A stretch of DNA of 64,000 nt from Leptodontidium sp. MPI-SDFR-AT-0119 (lineage: Eukaryota > Ascomycota > Leotiomycetes > Helotiales > Leptodontidiaceae), in assembly GCA_020726505.1 (NCBI GenBank), contig JAHLEZ010000009.1, positions 2,728,001 through 2,792,000 of the forward strand, given 5' to 3'. The notes beneath the pieces are model-generated. The model saw only the letters and a program-made list of their open reading frames with translations. It was not told where the DNA came from and did not search any database. Of the stretch, positions 1 to 10,746 are shown in pieces. The translations under genes were made by a program, and so were the position numbers. Within the stretch, counting starts at the first letter, position 1. Each line of letters begins with the position of its first letter.

Positions 1-3000
1 GTGGGTATATAGTATAAATTGCTCATCCGAGGTCCCGAGCTTTACCGAGCTTTACCGAGGCTATTACGTCTCTTGTAACGTCATAAGCTAATCCTATTTA
101 GGCATCGTAATGGAGCTAAAGGCTTGGCTAACCGGCTACCATTACATAAAGTGTATACTTAAGACGCTAATTTTAAGTTAAATAATAAAGATAAATTCGC
201 ATAATTATTTAAAATATATAAGTAGCCCTTGCCTTATAATATAAATTAGTATAATAAGATAAGAATAATAAATATACTCCTTAAATTCCTTAGTTATCCT
301 TAGCATATGTTTAGTTATTTTCGTATATAAATTTAGTTATAACTTATATTAAAGGTAGTCTTTAAAAGCACGTCTTTAAGACCTTCGTAATTAAAGGGGA
401 ATTAAAGCTTTATTAATTAATTATTAATGAGTTTCAGGGCTTCTAATTCTAATTCCTTTTTTTATATTAATAAGTTAACCTCGTAAGTACTTATTATAAA
501 AGTAACGGAGTTTCGGAGCTTAATATTAGGAAAAAAACCTACGGCACTAATCGCAGCTAATCGTTGCTTAAGTTCCTAAAAAGCTTGCATACACTAGGCG
601 TTAAAAACGAAATTACCACTATTCGATTTATATATTCGACTTTATGGTATTAAATAAGACGGAAAAGTAAATAGTATATAAGTTTATTAAAATTATTTAT
701 AGTATATAAATGCCGACTTGCTTAAAAAGAATTTGTTTAATTATTAATAACTTGCTACCTAATATAAATTTCGGGGTAAAAGAATTAAGACTCTTATAAG
801 GGTTAAAAATCTATTAATTCTTTAATTATTTAAGTTAAGATACCGCGTTTTTAAAAGAAACTAATATTTAATTAAGTTGTGTTAGTTCGCGAGATATTAT
901 ACTTAATATTTCTTTGTCTTAAAGAATCGATAGGAGAACATTTAAAAAAAATAAGGAAAAGACATCGGCTTATAGAATTATATTAAGATAAAAAGATTAA
1001 CTAATTTCGACTTGGCGAAGGAATAAGGTAGTAAGTAAAGAAAGCTTAATATAAGAAGAGAGTGAGACTAATAATGTTAGTATTTAACTAAGGTTCGATA
1101 CCTGATATCAGGGTGACAAAGAATACAACAAGTGAAGTTTAATTAAGTATATTCCGTGTGTCCCTTTCGTACGAAAGGGAAAGCTACCTTAAATACATTA
1201 AGCACCTAACCCCGTAGCTTGTATAAGTATTACTCGTACGAAACCAAGAGGCAAGGTATGAAACTAAGCTTCATTAGGCCAGGAGAGACGACTATCTTTG
1301 GAAGCTGTCAGAGTAAGAGAATGCCCCCTAGCTAAGGCTATCCCAACAAATAAAGACAAGTATTCTTTAGTATTAGTGTACTATAAACTATTAAACGAGA
1401 TTTTGTTCTTTAAAAAGAAGCTATTTCTTACTTATTGTTTTAATTAGTTAAGACTTATTAATTAAATTAATTTTTATTGCTTAGTATTAATAAGTACGTA
1501 TTATTCCTAAGATTAATTATTTAGGGAATAGGTCGCTAGTAAATTTATAAGCGAGGTGAAGTCTAATTATTAGCTAAAATTCTTGAGGGGGGGGAGTTGT
1601 GGTCTGCTGCTAAGGGACTTGAGAACTATATAGTATAATAATAACAGGGTTATTAGTAAACGTAATACTTTTATATAATATATTAATTGCTTTTTTATAA
1701 AAACGTTTATTTGTGACGACTGACGCTCATGGCAGTACGACCGGTAGGTGAATAGCTTTACCACCGGGCCAGCGGGCCCAAAAGGGTACATGAATTGGTT
1801 GGAGGCCAATTCAGCTATTCGACTATATCAGGGGTACGATCCTAGGTCGTAACATTATTCTCTTTACTTCGCTTACCCCCCTTTTTTTTCCTTTATTATA
1901 AGAGCTTGCGCTATTACTTACTATATGCTCTTACTAAAACTAACGTCTTTTATAAAGGTTATCTTTTTTTATTATGTAAAAGAGATAGTGTGGTATTAAG
2001 GCTTAATAACATTCTTAAGACCTAGTTTATATATGCCGTGCTCTTTTTTTATATAATTAAGTGTAAAGGTAAGAAAAAGGGTAATTAAGGTAAGGTGTAT
2101 AAGGAACAATGGCGTAAATTCCCATTTGCTTCCGTAATAAACTAGTCAATAAAGGGACAAGTCCTTTAAATATTTATGTTAGTAAATATTAAAAGATAAG
2201 TAGGCACTTACACCGCAATTGTGACATTTAGTATTATTAGATCTTTATTTAAAAGAAGAATAAAATAGGTTTACGACTTACTGATGTTCCGAACCTGCCA
2301 GATTTGATAAGCAAGAAACTCACGTGTATTATAATTATGTATTAATACTTATAAGATAAGATATAAGACGTGCGCCGTGTTAGCTAATAGAACTTTGCTA
2401 AAGATAAGATTAACTTATGCGCTTAAGATGCGTCCTCTTATATCGGCTTTAAAAGTATTACTTTATTTACAAAAAGGATAAAGGTTGTCTTTTTAGCTTT
2501 ATCGAATAGCGCACTTATAACGTCCTTTTACTTTAAAGAAGGAGGGTGATATAGATTTTATCTTATACTTAGTAGTTGTCGTGCAGGCTCTGGTAGGCAA
2601 GCTAAGCGAGCCCTATCAAAGGCGACCTGGCCAAAGCGCGACCGACAGATATTCAGGGAGCTCGAATAGACCATACGTGGACTAATATACAACGATTAAT
2701 TACAGTACTGCGCATACCTCAATAATACGTCAAGTTCGCCTCTGTGGAGCCTCTAGGCGTGCTATTGCACGACAGTAGTATTACGCTAAGGTGGAATAAT
2801 ATATTATAAAGAAGTTTACCTTTATTATCTCCTTACAATTAATACGGACTTTATCCGCCTTTAGCTTCGCTAAATCTGCGTCGTATTACTTTAATTATGA
2901 TATCTTTTACGTAATAAATGTTTTTACGTCTTTTAAGTAAACTGCCGATTTATATTTCTTTTACTTATTAATGTTTATATATTATTTAAGCTATATAAAA

Positions 3001-3330
3001 GGTGTCGTACAGGCACGGGCTGACGATCGGTTAGTTGTGCGCTAGGCTAGTTTTGGATTCTGCCAGCGTATACCGCTTTCAGGGGAACAACGTGTTCCCC
3101 TGATTTCCTCATGTATTCTAGACAATCAATCACTTCAATTCTCCCTACGTTGATCGCAAGGCTCTACTCCACTTCTATACCACAAAAGGGAAATTATAAG
3201 TATCGTTAAAGCTATAAAAGAGAAGTATATAAAGCTATATAATTCCCAAAGTCTCGGATCACTTAATAAAACTAAAGGCTTTTTTCTTTTTGTAACTCGG
3301 TCATTTTACTTTTTTCCCCTTTAAAACGCG
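1..3330. repeat. RIP-degraded AT-rich repeat block
   Basis: This block is strongly AT-rich with almost no open frames, as expected for RIP-mutated repeats. Three less degraded islands are visible: about 1081-1350 (with a short palindrome around a TCGTACGA core), about 2580-2790, and about 3000-3180. The last one resembles an LTR-like insert of normal base composition. I see no intact gene here. Apart from the copia-like trace annotated separately, the element families cannot be assigned by eye. Confidence 0.6.
620..1030 (+). pseudogene. Ty1/copia-like integrase/GAG-pol remnant
   Basis: Reading the + strand in mixed frames gives fragments that resemble the C-terminal part of a copia-type integrase and the region after it. 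A degraded NGKAER-like region is followed by text resembling 'INNLLPN...GVKELR' and, near 960-1000, 'SAYRII', which in copia elements lies in the conserved block preceding the reverse transcriptase. Many stops are TAA/TAG that would revert to CAA/CAG. No LTRs could be paired with it in the window. The assignment rests only on motif resemblance. Confidence 0.35.
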
Positions 3331-4560
3331 CTTATAAATCTTTAGGTATTTAAAATACCGCGTAGTAACATTAGGCGGTTAATTATTATCGTAATCTTAT
3401 TAGGAATTAATTAGTAGATCTTAAAGAACTTATTACGACGCCGACGCGAACAACTACGCCGGTCTAATATACGACTATTCGAAATCCACAACCCCGATAA
3501 TCGTAAGGTTATCGTCGCTCTTAACAATTAAGTTGGCTAAGCTAAGGTCGTTATAAACGAGTTTAAACGGGCCTCGATCGTACCTTTCATTTACGTACTT
3601 AAGTATTAGAGATATTAAGAACTTAAACGAAGTATATTTCTTTTCAGCGTTATATAGCTTAACTACCGAGTTTAGTTATTAAACTAGTTACTCATAGTTT
3701 ATTTAATAATATACTCGAAGTGCTTTATTATAATCGAGAAGCCTTGGGTTCGGTTACCTAGAGATTACTTAATTAATTTTAAATACTAGTATATAAAATA
3801 AAAAAGAGTTTACGCCGTATTAAAGGTATTAACGCCTCTTATTTAAATATAATTATGTACCTTTTATATTAAGAGTCGTATAAGGGCAAAGAAGCCTATC
3901 TTTAGCGTCGGTAGGTTGCCGATTCGGTTAAAGTCGAGCCTAAAAACTAAAGCTAAAAACAACTTATTTATTTAAATAAGAACTCGATATTACTATCGCT
4001 AATATCCTCTTATATAAGCTTTGTGTCGATAACTATATTAAGATCTTCAAGTAGGCGGTTAATACTCGAGCCCTTAATGAACTCTATTAGAATAAATGCC
4101 CTTAGTTTAAGTAGGTTATTAATAATAAGACCTTAAGAGTAGATTATTAAAATAAGAATATTAGTTTACTCGCGAATAGGACTTGGTACTTTTACTTTTA
4201 TAGCGATCTTCTCGTTAGTGTAGTTCTTATAAATAGCCTTAATACAAGGGAAGCGCAAAAGCTAGGTAACGTTATCGTTGAAGATAAACTTTTAATATAA
4301 ATTATATAAGCTATAAAAAAACTGCTATTAAGTCGGTATAATAGTCGGTCGGGATAAAGGGTCGTCACTTAACTGCATATCCGGCCGTTAACGCGGGTTA
4401 CGTTTACTCTCTCGACCCAAATATTCTTTTACACTTCGTAAATGAAGTTTATACGCTTGTTATAATTTATAACGTTAAAGGAAACTTTAGTTATCGAGTA
4501 TTAGTAGGGTAAGAGCATAGAAACTGGTATTAATAAAGAGAAAAAACTTAAGGTGGCGCG
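3330..4560 (-). pseudogene. Aminoglycoside-phosphotransferase-like (APH family) pseudogene, RIP-mutated
   Basis: On the minus strand around 3540-3600 a kinase-like catalytic block is legible: 'VYNDLSLANLIV' followed by 'IIGVVDFE'. This is the Brenner-type ATP-binding and catalytic segment of fungal APH/choline-kinase-like phosphotransferases. It is followed by stops where the family has Trp and Gln (TAG for TGG or CAG). The C-terminal part near 3340-3400 ('YFKYL') and an N-terminal part toward 4300-4560 also resemble this family but are badly frameshifted. Fungal APH-like paralogues are common in accessory regions, and their substrates are mostly unknown. The pattern of G>A and C>T stops implies RIP. 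The gene is non-functional and its boundaries are approximate. Confidence 0.55.
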
Positions 4561-5220
4561 CAGTCGCTTAATCTCTAACGAAACTGCTCTGTATCCCTTT
4601 AAGCGGCATTTCGGTTGCCACTTTTAGCGCCTTAGCGGCCATTTCCCTCACCAAAAATCGAGGGGATTTAGACTTCTACTACAACATCTCTATTCTACGT
4701 TATGATACCGGGCAAAGCAATCGCTATCATTACATAAGGAGACTATACAAACTTTATAGCCAAATAGAGACCTTTTCTTATACCCGGATCCCTTAATATT
4801 TGGCGGGATATTCGTTAAAAGCTCCCCTAAAACCTTCCTCTGGACTACCTAGGAAATACCCTCTTCTTTGCATATTATACACCCCCTTTTCGTCTTCATA
4901 CAGACCAAAGAATGCTCTGACTTTATATTATCTTCAACTAAAGAAATTACGGCTGACTTACGCTTTTGGTGGCCCTTTGTACTAATTCTGAAACAGTTAG
5001 TAATAATCTCTATTCTAAAGGCTACTTAATTAGCCCATTTCTCTGCCCGAGGCACGTCTGAATAGAAACTGAATAAGTAGGCGTTTGTAATAGCTGTATC
5101 TTCCACCCACATGGTCAAAGATTAATGACCCCCTCGTTGATATAGCGTTTCCAGCGAATTTGGCTTTTTGAGTTGATTTCCTTTATCCACAGTCCCCATT
5201 TGGTGGTTGTATAAGTACTG
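4561..5220. other. Intergenic stretch, no gene recognised
   Basis: The base composition changes here from the RIP-degraded block to ordinary sequence. A 61-codon + frame at 4800-4985 has no recognisable motif and is probably chance. No repeat structure or RNA gene is evident. Confidence 0.4.
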
Positions 5221-5565
5221 GTACTTAGGGATTGCAAGCTACGCAGTTGCGTTTGGTCCGAAAGGTACACGTGCTGTTTTGGCGGAGGAGGTCTCGTAGA
5301 AGGTATCCGGAAGATAGCGAAGGAAGGACGACCGTATCACATGGTATTAATGGATATACAAATGCCTGTTCTGGATGGATATAAGCTACGAAACTACTGC
5401 GAAAGGTTCGTGATTGTATTGACTGCGTCTGCGATCGAGGGAGATCAGAAGAAGTGTCTTGCTTCTGGGATAAATGATTATCTGGCAAAGCCGGTCAGGT
5501 TGGCGTTGCTGAAGGAGAATTTGGAGACTATATGCAGATACAGTAGGGAATCTGCGGACATTTAG
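5221..5565 (+). pseudogene. Response-regulator receiver (REC) domain fragment of a hybrid histidine kinase
   Basis: An open frame ending at 5565 contains the three landmark elements of a fungal hybrid-kinase receiver domain. These are the phospho-acceptor loop 'MVLMDIQMPVLDG' (Asp within MDIQMP), the 'VLTASA' strand with Thr/Ser, and the conserved Lys in 'DYLAKPV'. Between 'DGYK' and 'VIVLTASA' about 15-20 residues normally present (helix 3 and the start of strand 4) are missing, so the fold is interrupted. The first receiver strand upstream is not recognisable either. No histidine kinase domain lies upstream; the fragment directly abuts unrelated sequence. It is read as a 3' relic of a hybrid histidine kinase gene. 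Its neighbour, the UstYa-like gene, is intact and points the other way. Confidence 0.7.
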
Positions 5566-5723
5566 AGTGCATGTGATCGTAAGACTAAATAGAGCTAGCT
5601 AAATTAAGAGATTGCCCCCATTTGAAGACGTCTTGTTCAGCTGCTCATATTAGCACGGGTGGCGTTTACACGTTGGTAATGCTCTTTAAAAATGCAATTC
5701 CATTCTTATAAAACGCTAACTTG

Positions 5724-6693
5724 CTAATAAGCATTATCAAAATGATCCTTATACCCATTTGGCCGAGGAACATGCAGACTACCATTAAACCTCTCAGAGA
5801 CAAACTCTCGAATCGGCTCAAACTTCCTACACGTATGCATTGCATCACTTTTCACATAGCCATGCCCGTATCCCGAGAAGAACTTTATGGGTGTAACTGC
5901 CGTGCTGCCCCAGCACATGAGGGACTGTCGAATGTGGTTGATGCAATGCTCTAATTTTCCCCCAAGAATTTTAGCACGAGTTCTGCCCCTTTTAACGTCC
6001 CCGGTTCTTTAGACAGAGAAAAGAAGAAAAATTGGCTTACCAGTATGCACCTCTCCATGAATTGCGGTTTCCGGGTAATAATCTCGATGTAAAGCCTGAC
6101 GAATCTGATTTAGACAGTGAAGTTGATGAAACATATCAAACCCTCCCGTATATCCGCTCTTGTCGTGATCCCAATAGGCCTCATAGTCATTCCCCCAGAG
6201 CTCCTTTGCTTCTGGCTCGGAGATGGAAAAGTATCTCCCCCATAAGAGCTGAGTCCATGCGTCGTCGATCGCTTGGGATGGGGCTCCGACGTATATTGCA
6301 TCTTCGGCTGAAGTGACGAGAATCTCGTGGCCGTCTTCTTTGAAGTCCACTGGGGTTCCGAACTTGACTTGTGTTAATTGTATATTTTTAGATGGCACTG
6401 TTTCTCGAGCAATTAACACAGTGGTTAATCTTGAGTTGTTGTTATGAATGCGACTTACCTAAGACATCCTCCTTGAAACCACCTTCATAAGTATGGCGAG
6501 GGAATAGTCTCGCTCGCACCTCGATAAACCATAAAGTACAAATGATGCCAGAAGCGAAAATGCCCAGTCTAAGTAAAACCGTCCGTAGTGTAGGTCGTTG
6601 CGATTGACTTTTGTTTTCCGCCTGGTTAGAAATTAAATGCGCCTCGGCATTTTCGCAGTCACTATGCAGAGGACTATATTTTGGAAGAGACAT
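5724..6693 (-). CDS. UstYa-family (DUF3328) oxidase, three exons, intact
   Basis: Inferred exons are 6693-6459, 6367-6041 and 5950-5724, joined by GTAAGT and GTAAGC donors and AG acceptors. They give a 262-residue protein, within the usual family size. Residues about 36-58 form one membrane-spanning segment ('LRLGIFASGIICTLWFIEV'), so it is a type II single-pass protein, as in UstYa. Both signature metal-binding motifs are present: HQLHC in exon 2, followed by 'LNQIRQAL', and HTEHC, followed by 'INHIRQSLMCWG' and 'TP'. The second HxxHC is assembled across the exon 2/exon 3 junction, which strongly supports the splice model. UstYa-type proteins oxidise ribosomal peptides in dikaritin pathways (ustiloxin, asperipin, cyclochlorotine-type tailoring), acting in the secretory pathway. 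The divergent neighbour at 7805 encodes a secreted repeat precursor, which suggests a peptide substrate. The substrate and product are inference. Confidence 0.88.
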
Positions 6694-7804
6694 GTTGGAT
6701 CAAATACACAGAAAATGGGATAATGCCGAAGAAGTGAAAGCAGCTTTGCTGTTTTTGGAGGTGTTCTATGATTGCAAGCAACTACAAAGTAGTATGAGAA
6801 GGAATTTTGGGACGGCTTCGCCTGAGGAAATGTCAGATGAACAAGTCGTCTTCACTCTCCCCTAAGCTGACTTGTGTCTGAAGTTGAACAGACCCACACT
6901 TAGCTGGCCGTCAATATTGAATCAACGTTTCGGAGATGCCGCTGTCAGGCTGTCAACCTAGTTAATGCGGGATTATTTGTTTGAACTACCTTATCAGCCG
7001 GGATTGTTCTCCAGCTTCTGTTTGAATTCGTCTATCCCATGTCAAGATTTTCAATGTATGCGATAATAATTCCACACGAATTATAGCACTAATCCGTAGA
7101 TTGGTCCAAATTCGCTCCTCACCGGGTCTGCTCTAGCCAAATGTGACTCCAAACACCAATGAATCAACGTTTCAGAAATGCCGCTGTTAAGCCGTCGAGA
7201 TCTCCACCCCAGGAAACCGCGAAGTTGATCAAACAGTCGTTTTATCATTCATGAGTCGTGTAGAAACACAGCCCCGGAGACTTGCTACGGAGTATAAAAC
7301 GACTCTGCTATGATTGGAGAATATTTCACGGGAGGTATTGGCCATAGAATATGCGGAGAATATGCGATCTTCAAGCCCTTGCCGCGGCTCCCCCTTCCTA
7401 AACGTCTGAACTTTCATACAAAGCATTGTAGCCGATGACATCTTCTATTTAGAAACAATGCATTTGAAACCATCTAGCCAGGACACCAGACGATCTCGAG
7501 CAAGAGCTGGCCGAATCGAGTCTCTACTCCGAAATGTCTCCTCAGAGGCGTTATCACCTCGTGACCTCGGTTAAGGAGCGTTGTCATATTTCCAGAAAGA
7601 TTGGGACATAAAAGCTGAGAGAACACCCACCTTCCACTTGTAGGAAAACACTCTGTCTCCGCTTACTTCACCTCAATCTCCACTTCACACCTTCTCCGTT
7701 ATCCTTTCTTCCTTTCGTGTCTGCTAGCCAGACGTGTCTTATCACATTTTTACAAAAATATACTTCTTCTCTCTATCTTAGAGTATTCCATCTCAGCCTT
7801 CAAC
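6694..7804. promoter_or_regulatory. Divergent intergenic region between the UstYa-like gene and the repeat precursor
   Basis: About 1.1 kb separates the two start codons. It holds a duplicated motif of about 36 bp (6919-6954 and 7161-7196, both starting GAATCAACGTTTC) whose copies differ only by transitions. A pyrimidine-rich tract at about 7655-7735 lies just upstream of the precursor start, a common feature of well-expressed fungal promoters. No other gene in this interval convinces me. Shared regulation of the two genes is an inference from this arrangement. Confidence 0.45.
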
Positions 7805-8149
7805 ATGAAGTTCAGCACATTCTCCGCTGCCACGCTCCTGGCTGCTCTTTTCGCTGTTCAGGCCGCACCACTGAATGTATGTAGGACCCGATGAGAATAT
7901 CAAAACGCGGATGAATAACTAACTGTTCCACAGGCTCGCGACACCTCATTGACTACCGGAATCGCCGCTCGGACCCCAGGACGAACTGTCGGCGAAATCA
8001 ATGCAGAAAATCAGCGATTGGCCAATGAGAAAGGAATACCCCTGGACCGTAAACTTAAGACCCGCGAGGCTGGACGAACCGTCGGCGAGATCAATGCAGA
8101 GAGACAGCGATTGGCCAATGAGAAAGGAATACCCCTGGACCGCAAGTAA
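7805..8149 (+). CDS. Secreted repeat-containing peptide precursor (candidate RiPP/KEP precursor)
   Basis: Exon 1 (7805-7876) encodes a classic signal peptide, 'MKFSTFSAATLLAALFAV' then 'QAAPLN'. A 57-nt intron (GTATGT...CAG, phase 0) joins it to exon 2 (7934-8149), giving 95 residues. The mature part carries two almost identical 25-residue units beginning 'GRTVGEINAE' and ending 'GIPLDRK', with a 31-residue period and a 'LKTREA' linker. The units differ at one residue (Asn/Arg). Each ends with a basic pair (RK), but there is no KR or RR, so Kex2 processing is not certain. Signal peptide, tandem repeats and basic boundaries match fungal Kex2-processed repeat proteins, from which dikaritin RiPPs are cut. 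The UstYa-like oxidase lies 1.1 kb away, divergently. Known cores usually include an aromatic residue; the repeats here have none. A repellent-like or signalling peptide is the alternative. Confidence 0.75.
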
Positions 8150-9626
8150 GGGATCAAGAGCAGGAAGGTATCCAAGGATGCAAAGGCTACGCATGATTTT
8201 CTTGCCTAGGTTGGAAGGCCAATATGGTACTTTACTTGAACAGTAGATATGTAGCATAGGTCCAATATTTTTCCCAATTTTCGAATTGAGTTGGATTTTA
8301 CCCATCTTCTCCTACCCACCTGCCCTCCAGCCTAAAGCCTAGCTTCTGATACGGGTGACCTCTCTCGTTGAAGCTCGCTATCTGCATCTCCGCCTTGTGT
8401 ATATTAACAAACTTGGAAAAGCGGAGTTTACCGACCAGCTAATTGCTTCTCTGCCGTAATCCTTAGAGAAGAGGAATAGTTAGTGAATCGTTTCTATATG
8501 ACATAAAAGGTAGTCATTTCAACTAAACCCAAGGAAAGTAGCAGCTCATCGTGGTAATCTGATAGCTCCACAGGGTGATGATACCAGGTCCTGATAGGAT
8601 GTACTAGTAAGAGGATGGTTCAACTTCGCGAACGCCTGGGAAAAGTAATCATCTATACATGACTGGTTTGATATGGAAATGATTAAGGTAAGACTGATGT
8701 AATCATGTAACAGAATGGGGCATTTTTAATAAGGTATTGAGAAATAAAAGATGGAGCCGAATTCCTGGACGTGATAAATACATTCTTTCATATTTTGTAT
8801 ATAGGGGAAATGGCGCGACCTACAGTTTAACTTCATAACCACCCTTATTAGTACCATTCTGCACACGCATTAGCATTGACAGTCTTGGGCTGGGAGCAGT
8901 TCCACGTACCTTTTTCTGCTCGACGAAGAAGCCCATGCAGAATATCTCCGTCGCGAGAGTTCTTTTGCTTTCTCTAGAACCAAACAAGAGTCTCTTCTTA
9001 TATGCACTAGCATAAATTAGGGTAAAGCAGCGAGTTAGAATCCAGAGAGATAATAGATTGAGTACTTACCATCCCTACCTAAGATACTTTAACTTAGCTT
9101 CTGCTGGAAGATACTCTCAACTGAAGTGTCTGAGGGAATGCATTGGCGAATTTTCATTCTATCTTGCTAACTTCGATGGCGCTAGTACACCTGAAATCCT
9201 GATACACAAGGCTAGTCATTTATAACTAGATTGGGGAGGTACGAAAAAGATGGGCCAAATATTTTAGATTAGGTGCTTGTTAAACTTTCTGGGTTCCTTA
9301 CAGCTATACCACAGTTCCAGAAGTGGTGTTACTTGCTCCTTTGCTTACGTATCTATTTTCCGGTTCACGAATACCTTTTTATGTATAGGCTGCGGTAATT
9401 CAAGATTTTATAACTCTGACTCCCTTTTAGCTTGCTTTTAGCAGCGCCACGCGCGCTCTGCCCTGTGTTCACTTCCTATTATCCTTCTAAGCTACAGGGG
9501 AAGTAATACTTACTTCGACTTTGTCGGCGTAGTTATTAGAATTTTCTGAGCTTTTGCCTCCCACCACTTCCAAGAGAAACCCCATATACCACGTTAGCAA
9601 GGGTCTAGCGTGGAACGGGGAATTAG
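8150..9626. other. Intergenic stretch, no gene recognised
   Basis: This contains the presumed 3' region of the repeat precursor. I see no long frame, repeat array or RNA gene. Nothing resembling a second tailoring gene (tyrosinase, methyltransferase, peptidase or a second UstY) was recognised. Confidence 0.45.
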
Positions 9627-10100
9627 TTGGCAGTTTTTGAAGAGATGAATTCTTATATTAAGTGGATGGACAAATATATGGGAGAGAGGATAAAGGGCAA
9701 GGGATCCTTTTTCCAAACTACCTACTTTGGGCTATCGCCAAAGCTTCAGGCCTCGGCCCCTAAAGCATTCTATCTAAAGAGGCTCTACGTCTTTTATTCT
9801 CGCACCGTTGCGCCAGTCCGCCGATTGCCAGAAACCAAGTAAGACGCTCTAGAAGCTTCACGTCCCACAGTGAAGCCTGCGACAGTCGTTATCTTCTCGC
9901 CAGGGAATTCGGTGACGACTGTATCCCAGCAATCTGGTTATTGGGGGCCAGAATCGCGGGGTATTTTGTTTACCCCGCCTCACTTTCCCCAAGACATGAT
10001 TGCTCCGTGGACACTAAAGTATATAAAACGTACGATAGAATGCGAACTATCAAAGATCGTGACAATAGCCAAGGAGTCTCATCGTGATTTTCTAGTCTGA
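9627..10100 (+). pseudogene. Unidentified ORF interrupted by one TAA
   Basis: Two open segments (9627-9842 and about 9843-10100) lie in the same frame. They are separated by a single TAA after 'RLPETK' and together give about 157 codons. The text reads like real protein ('FFQTTYFGLSPKLQ', 'VVIFSPGNSVTTVSQQSG') without low complexity. The TAA could derive from CAA by one C>T change, as in neighbouring broken genes. A 5' end is not clear. I do not recognise the family and assign no function. Confidence 0.35.
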
Positions 10101-10285
10101 GCAGCAAAATAAGCAAATGCCGAAGCCAAATTGACTGATGGAAATGGATCACAGCACCTGCTGCCTTTCAAATCTTCTTTGGATTTAACATTCATTCGAG
10201 AGTGGGTTAATGTAATAATACCACACGCGCTGTGAACCTTCTGTTCACTGGGCATACGAGCTATAGGATCGATTGTGCGTTACGT

Positions 10286-10540
10286 CTATTTTCTATATTT
10301 ACCAGGGTAATCGGCCAGGGCAGAAGCAGTCCCCAGTATGCTTTCTTTCTCCTCTGCCGAGAGACGAATGCCAAATATGTCCTCTAGAGCGCGTGTACGT
10401 TCCTCTTCGTTTTTGAAGATGACCTTCCATTGCTTGACGCCTTGCTTGCGCTACTTCAGCACCGTATCGTCGAGAATGAGGACTCCGTTAATCACATCGA
10501 CAAAGAGGTTATAGACACATGGAAATTTATTCAAAGGTGG
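10286..10540 (-). pseudogene. Unidentified coding remnant with one in-frame TAG
   Basis: The minus strand reads 'FVDVINGVLILDDTVLK', a TAG, and then 'GVKQWKVIFKNEEERTRAL', 'IFGIRLSAEEKESILG' and 'ADYPGKYRK' before a stop at 10286. The composition is protein-like with consistent helix-type character, so it is probably the 3' end of a decayed gene. It lies just downstream of the HET pseudogene on the same strand but in no continuous frame with it. Family not recognised. Confidence 0.3.
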
Positions 10541-10746
10541 AGCAAATAGGCACCCCTCCGTCAGGCACCAAAATGTTCCTAATGAAGGTCGACAAAATTA
10601 TAGACCAACGACCCGGGGCCATAAGCTCCATCCGTAACCTAAGACCGTAGTCCCCTAATCCCGTGATACCCCTTCAGGTTCTCTGTGCAACAGTCGTTGC
10701 CGAGCCTCAGGCCTAAAGTGCACGTGTTCAAAACACTGAGCAAGGA

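Noticed and set aside
1081..1110. GGTTCGATACC resembling a tRNA T-loop
   Set aside because: No acceptor stem, D-arm or anticodon arm can be folded around it, and the flanks are RIP-degraded.
7946..8305. Minus-strand 119-codon frame over the repeat precursor
   Set aside because: It mirrors the two DNA repeats of the precursor. The + strand has a signal peptide, a proper intron and a stop right after the second repeat.
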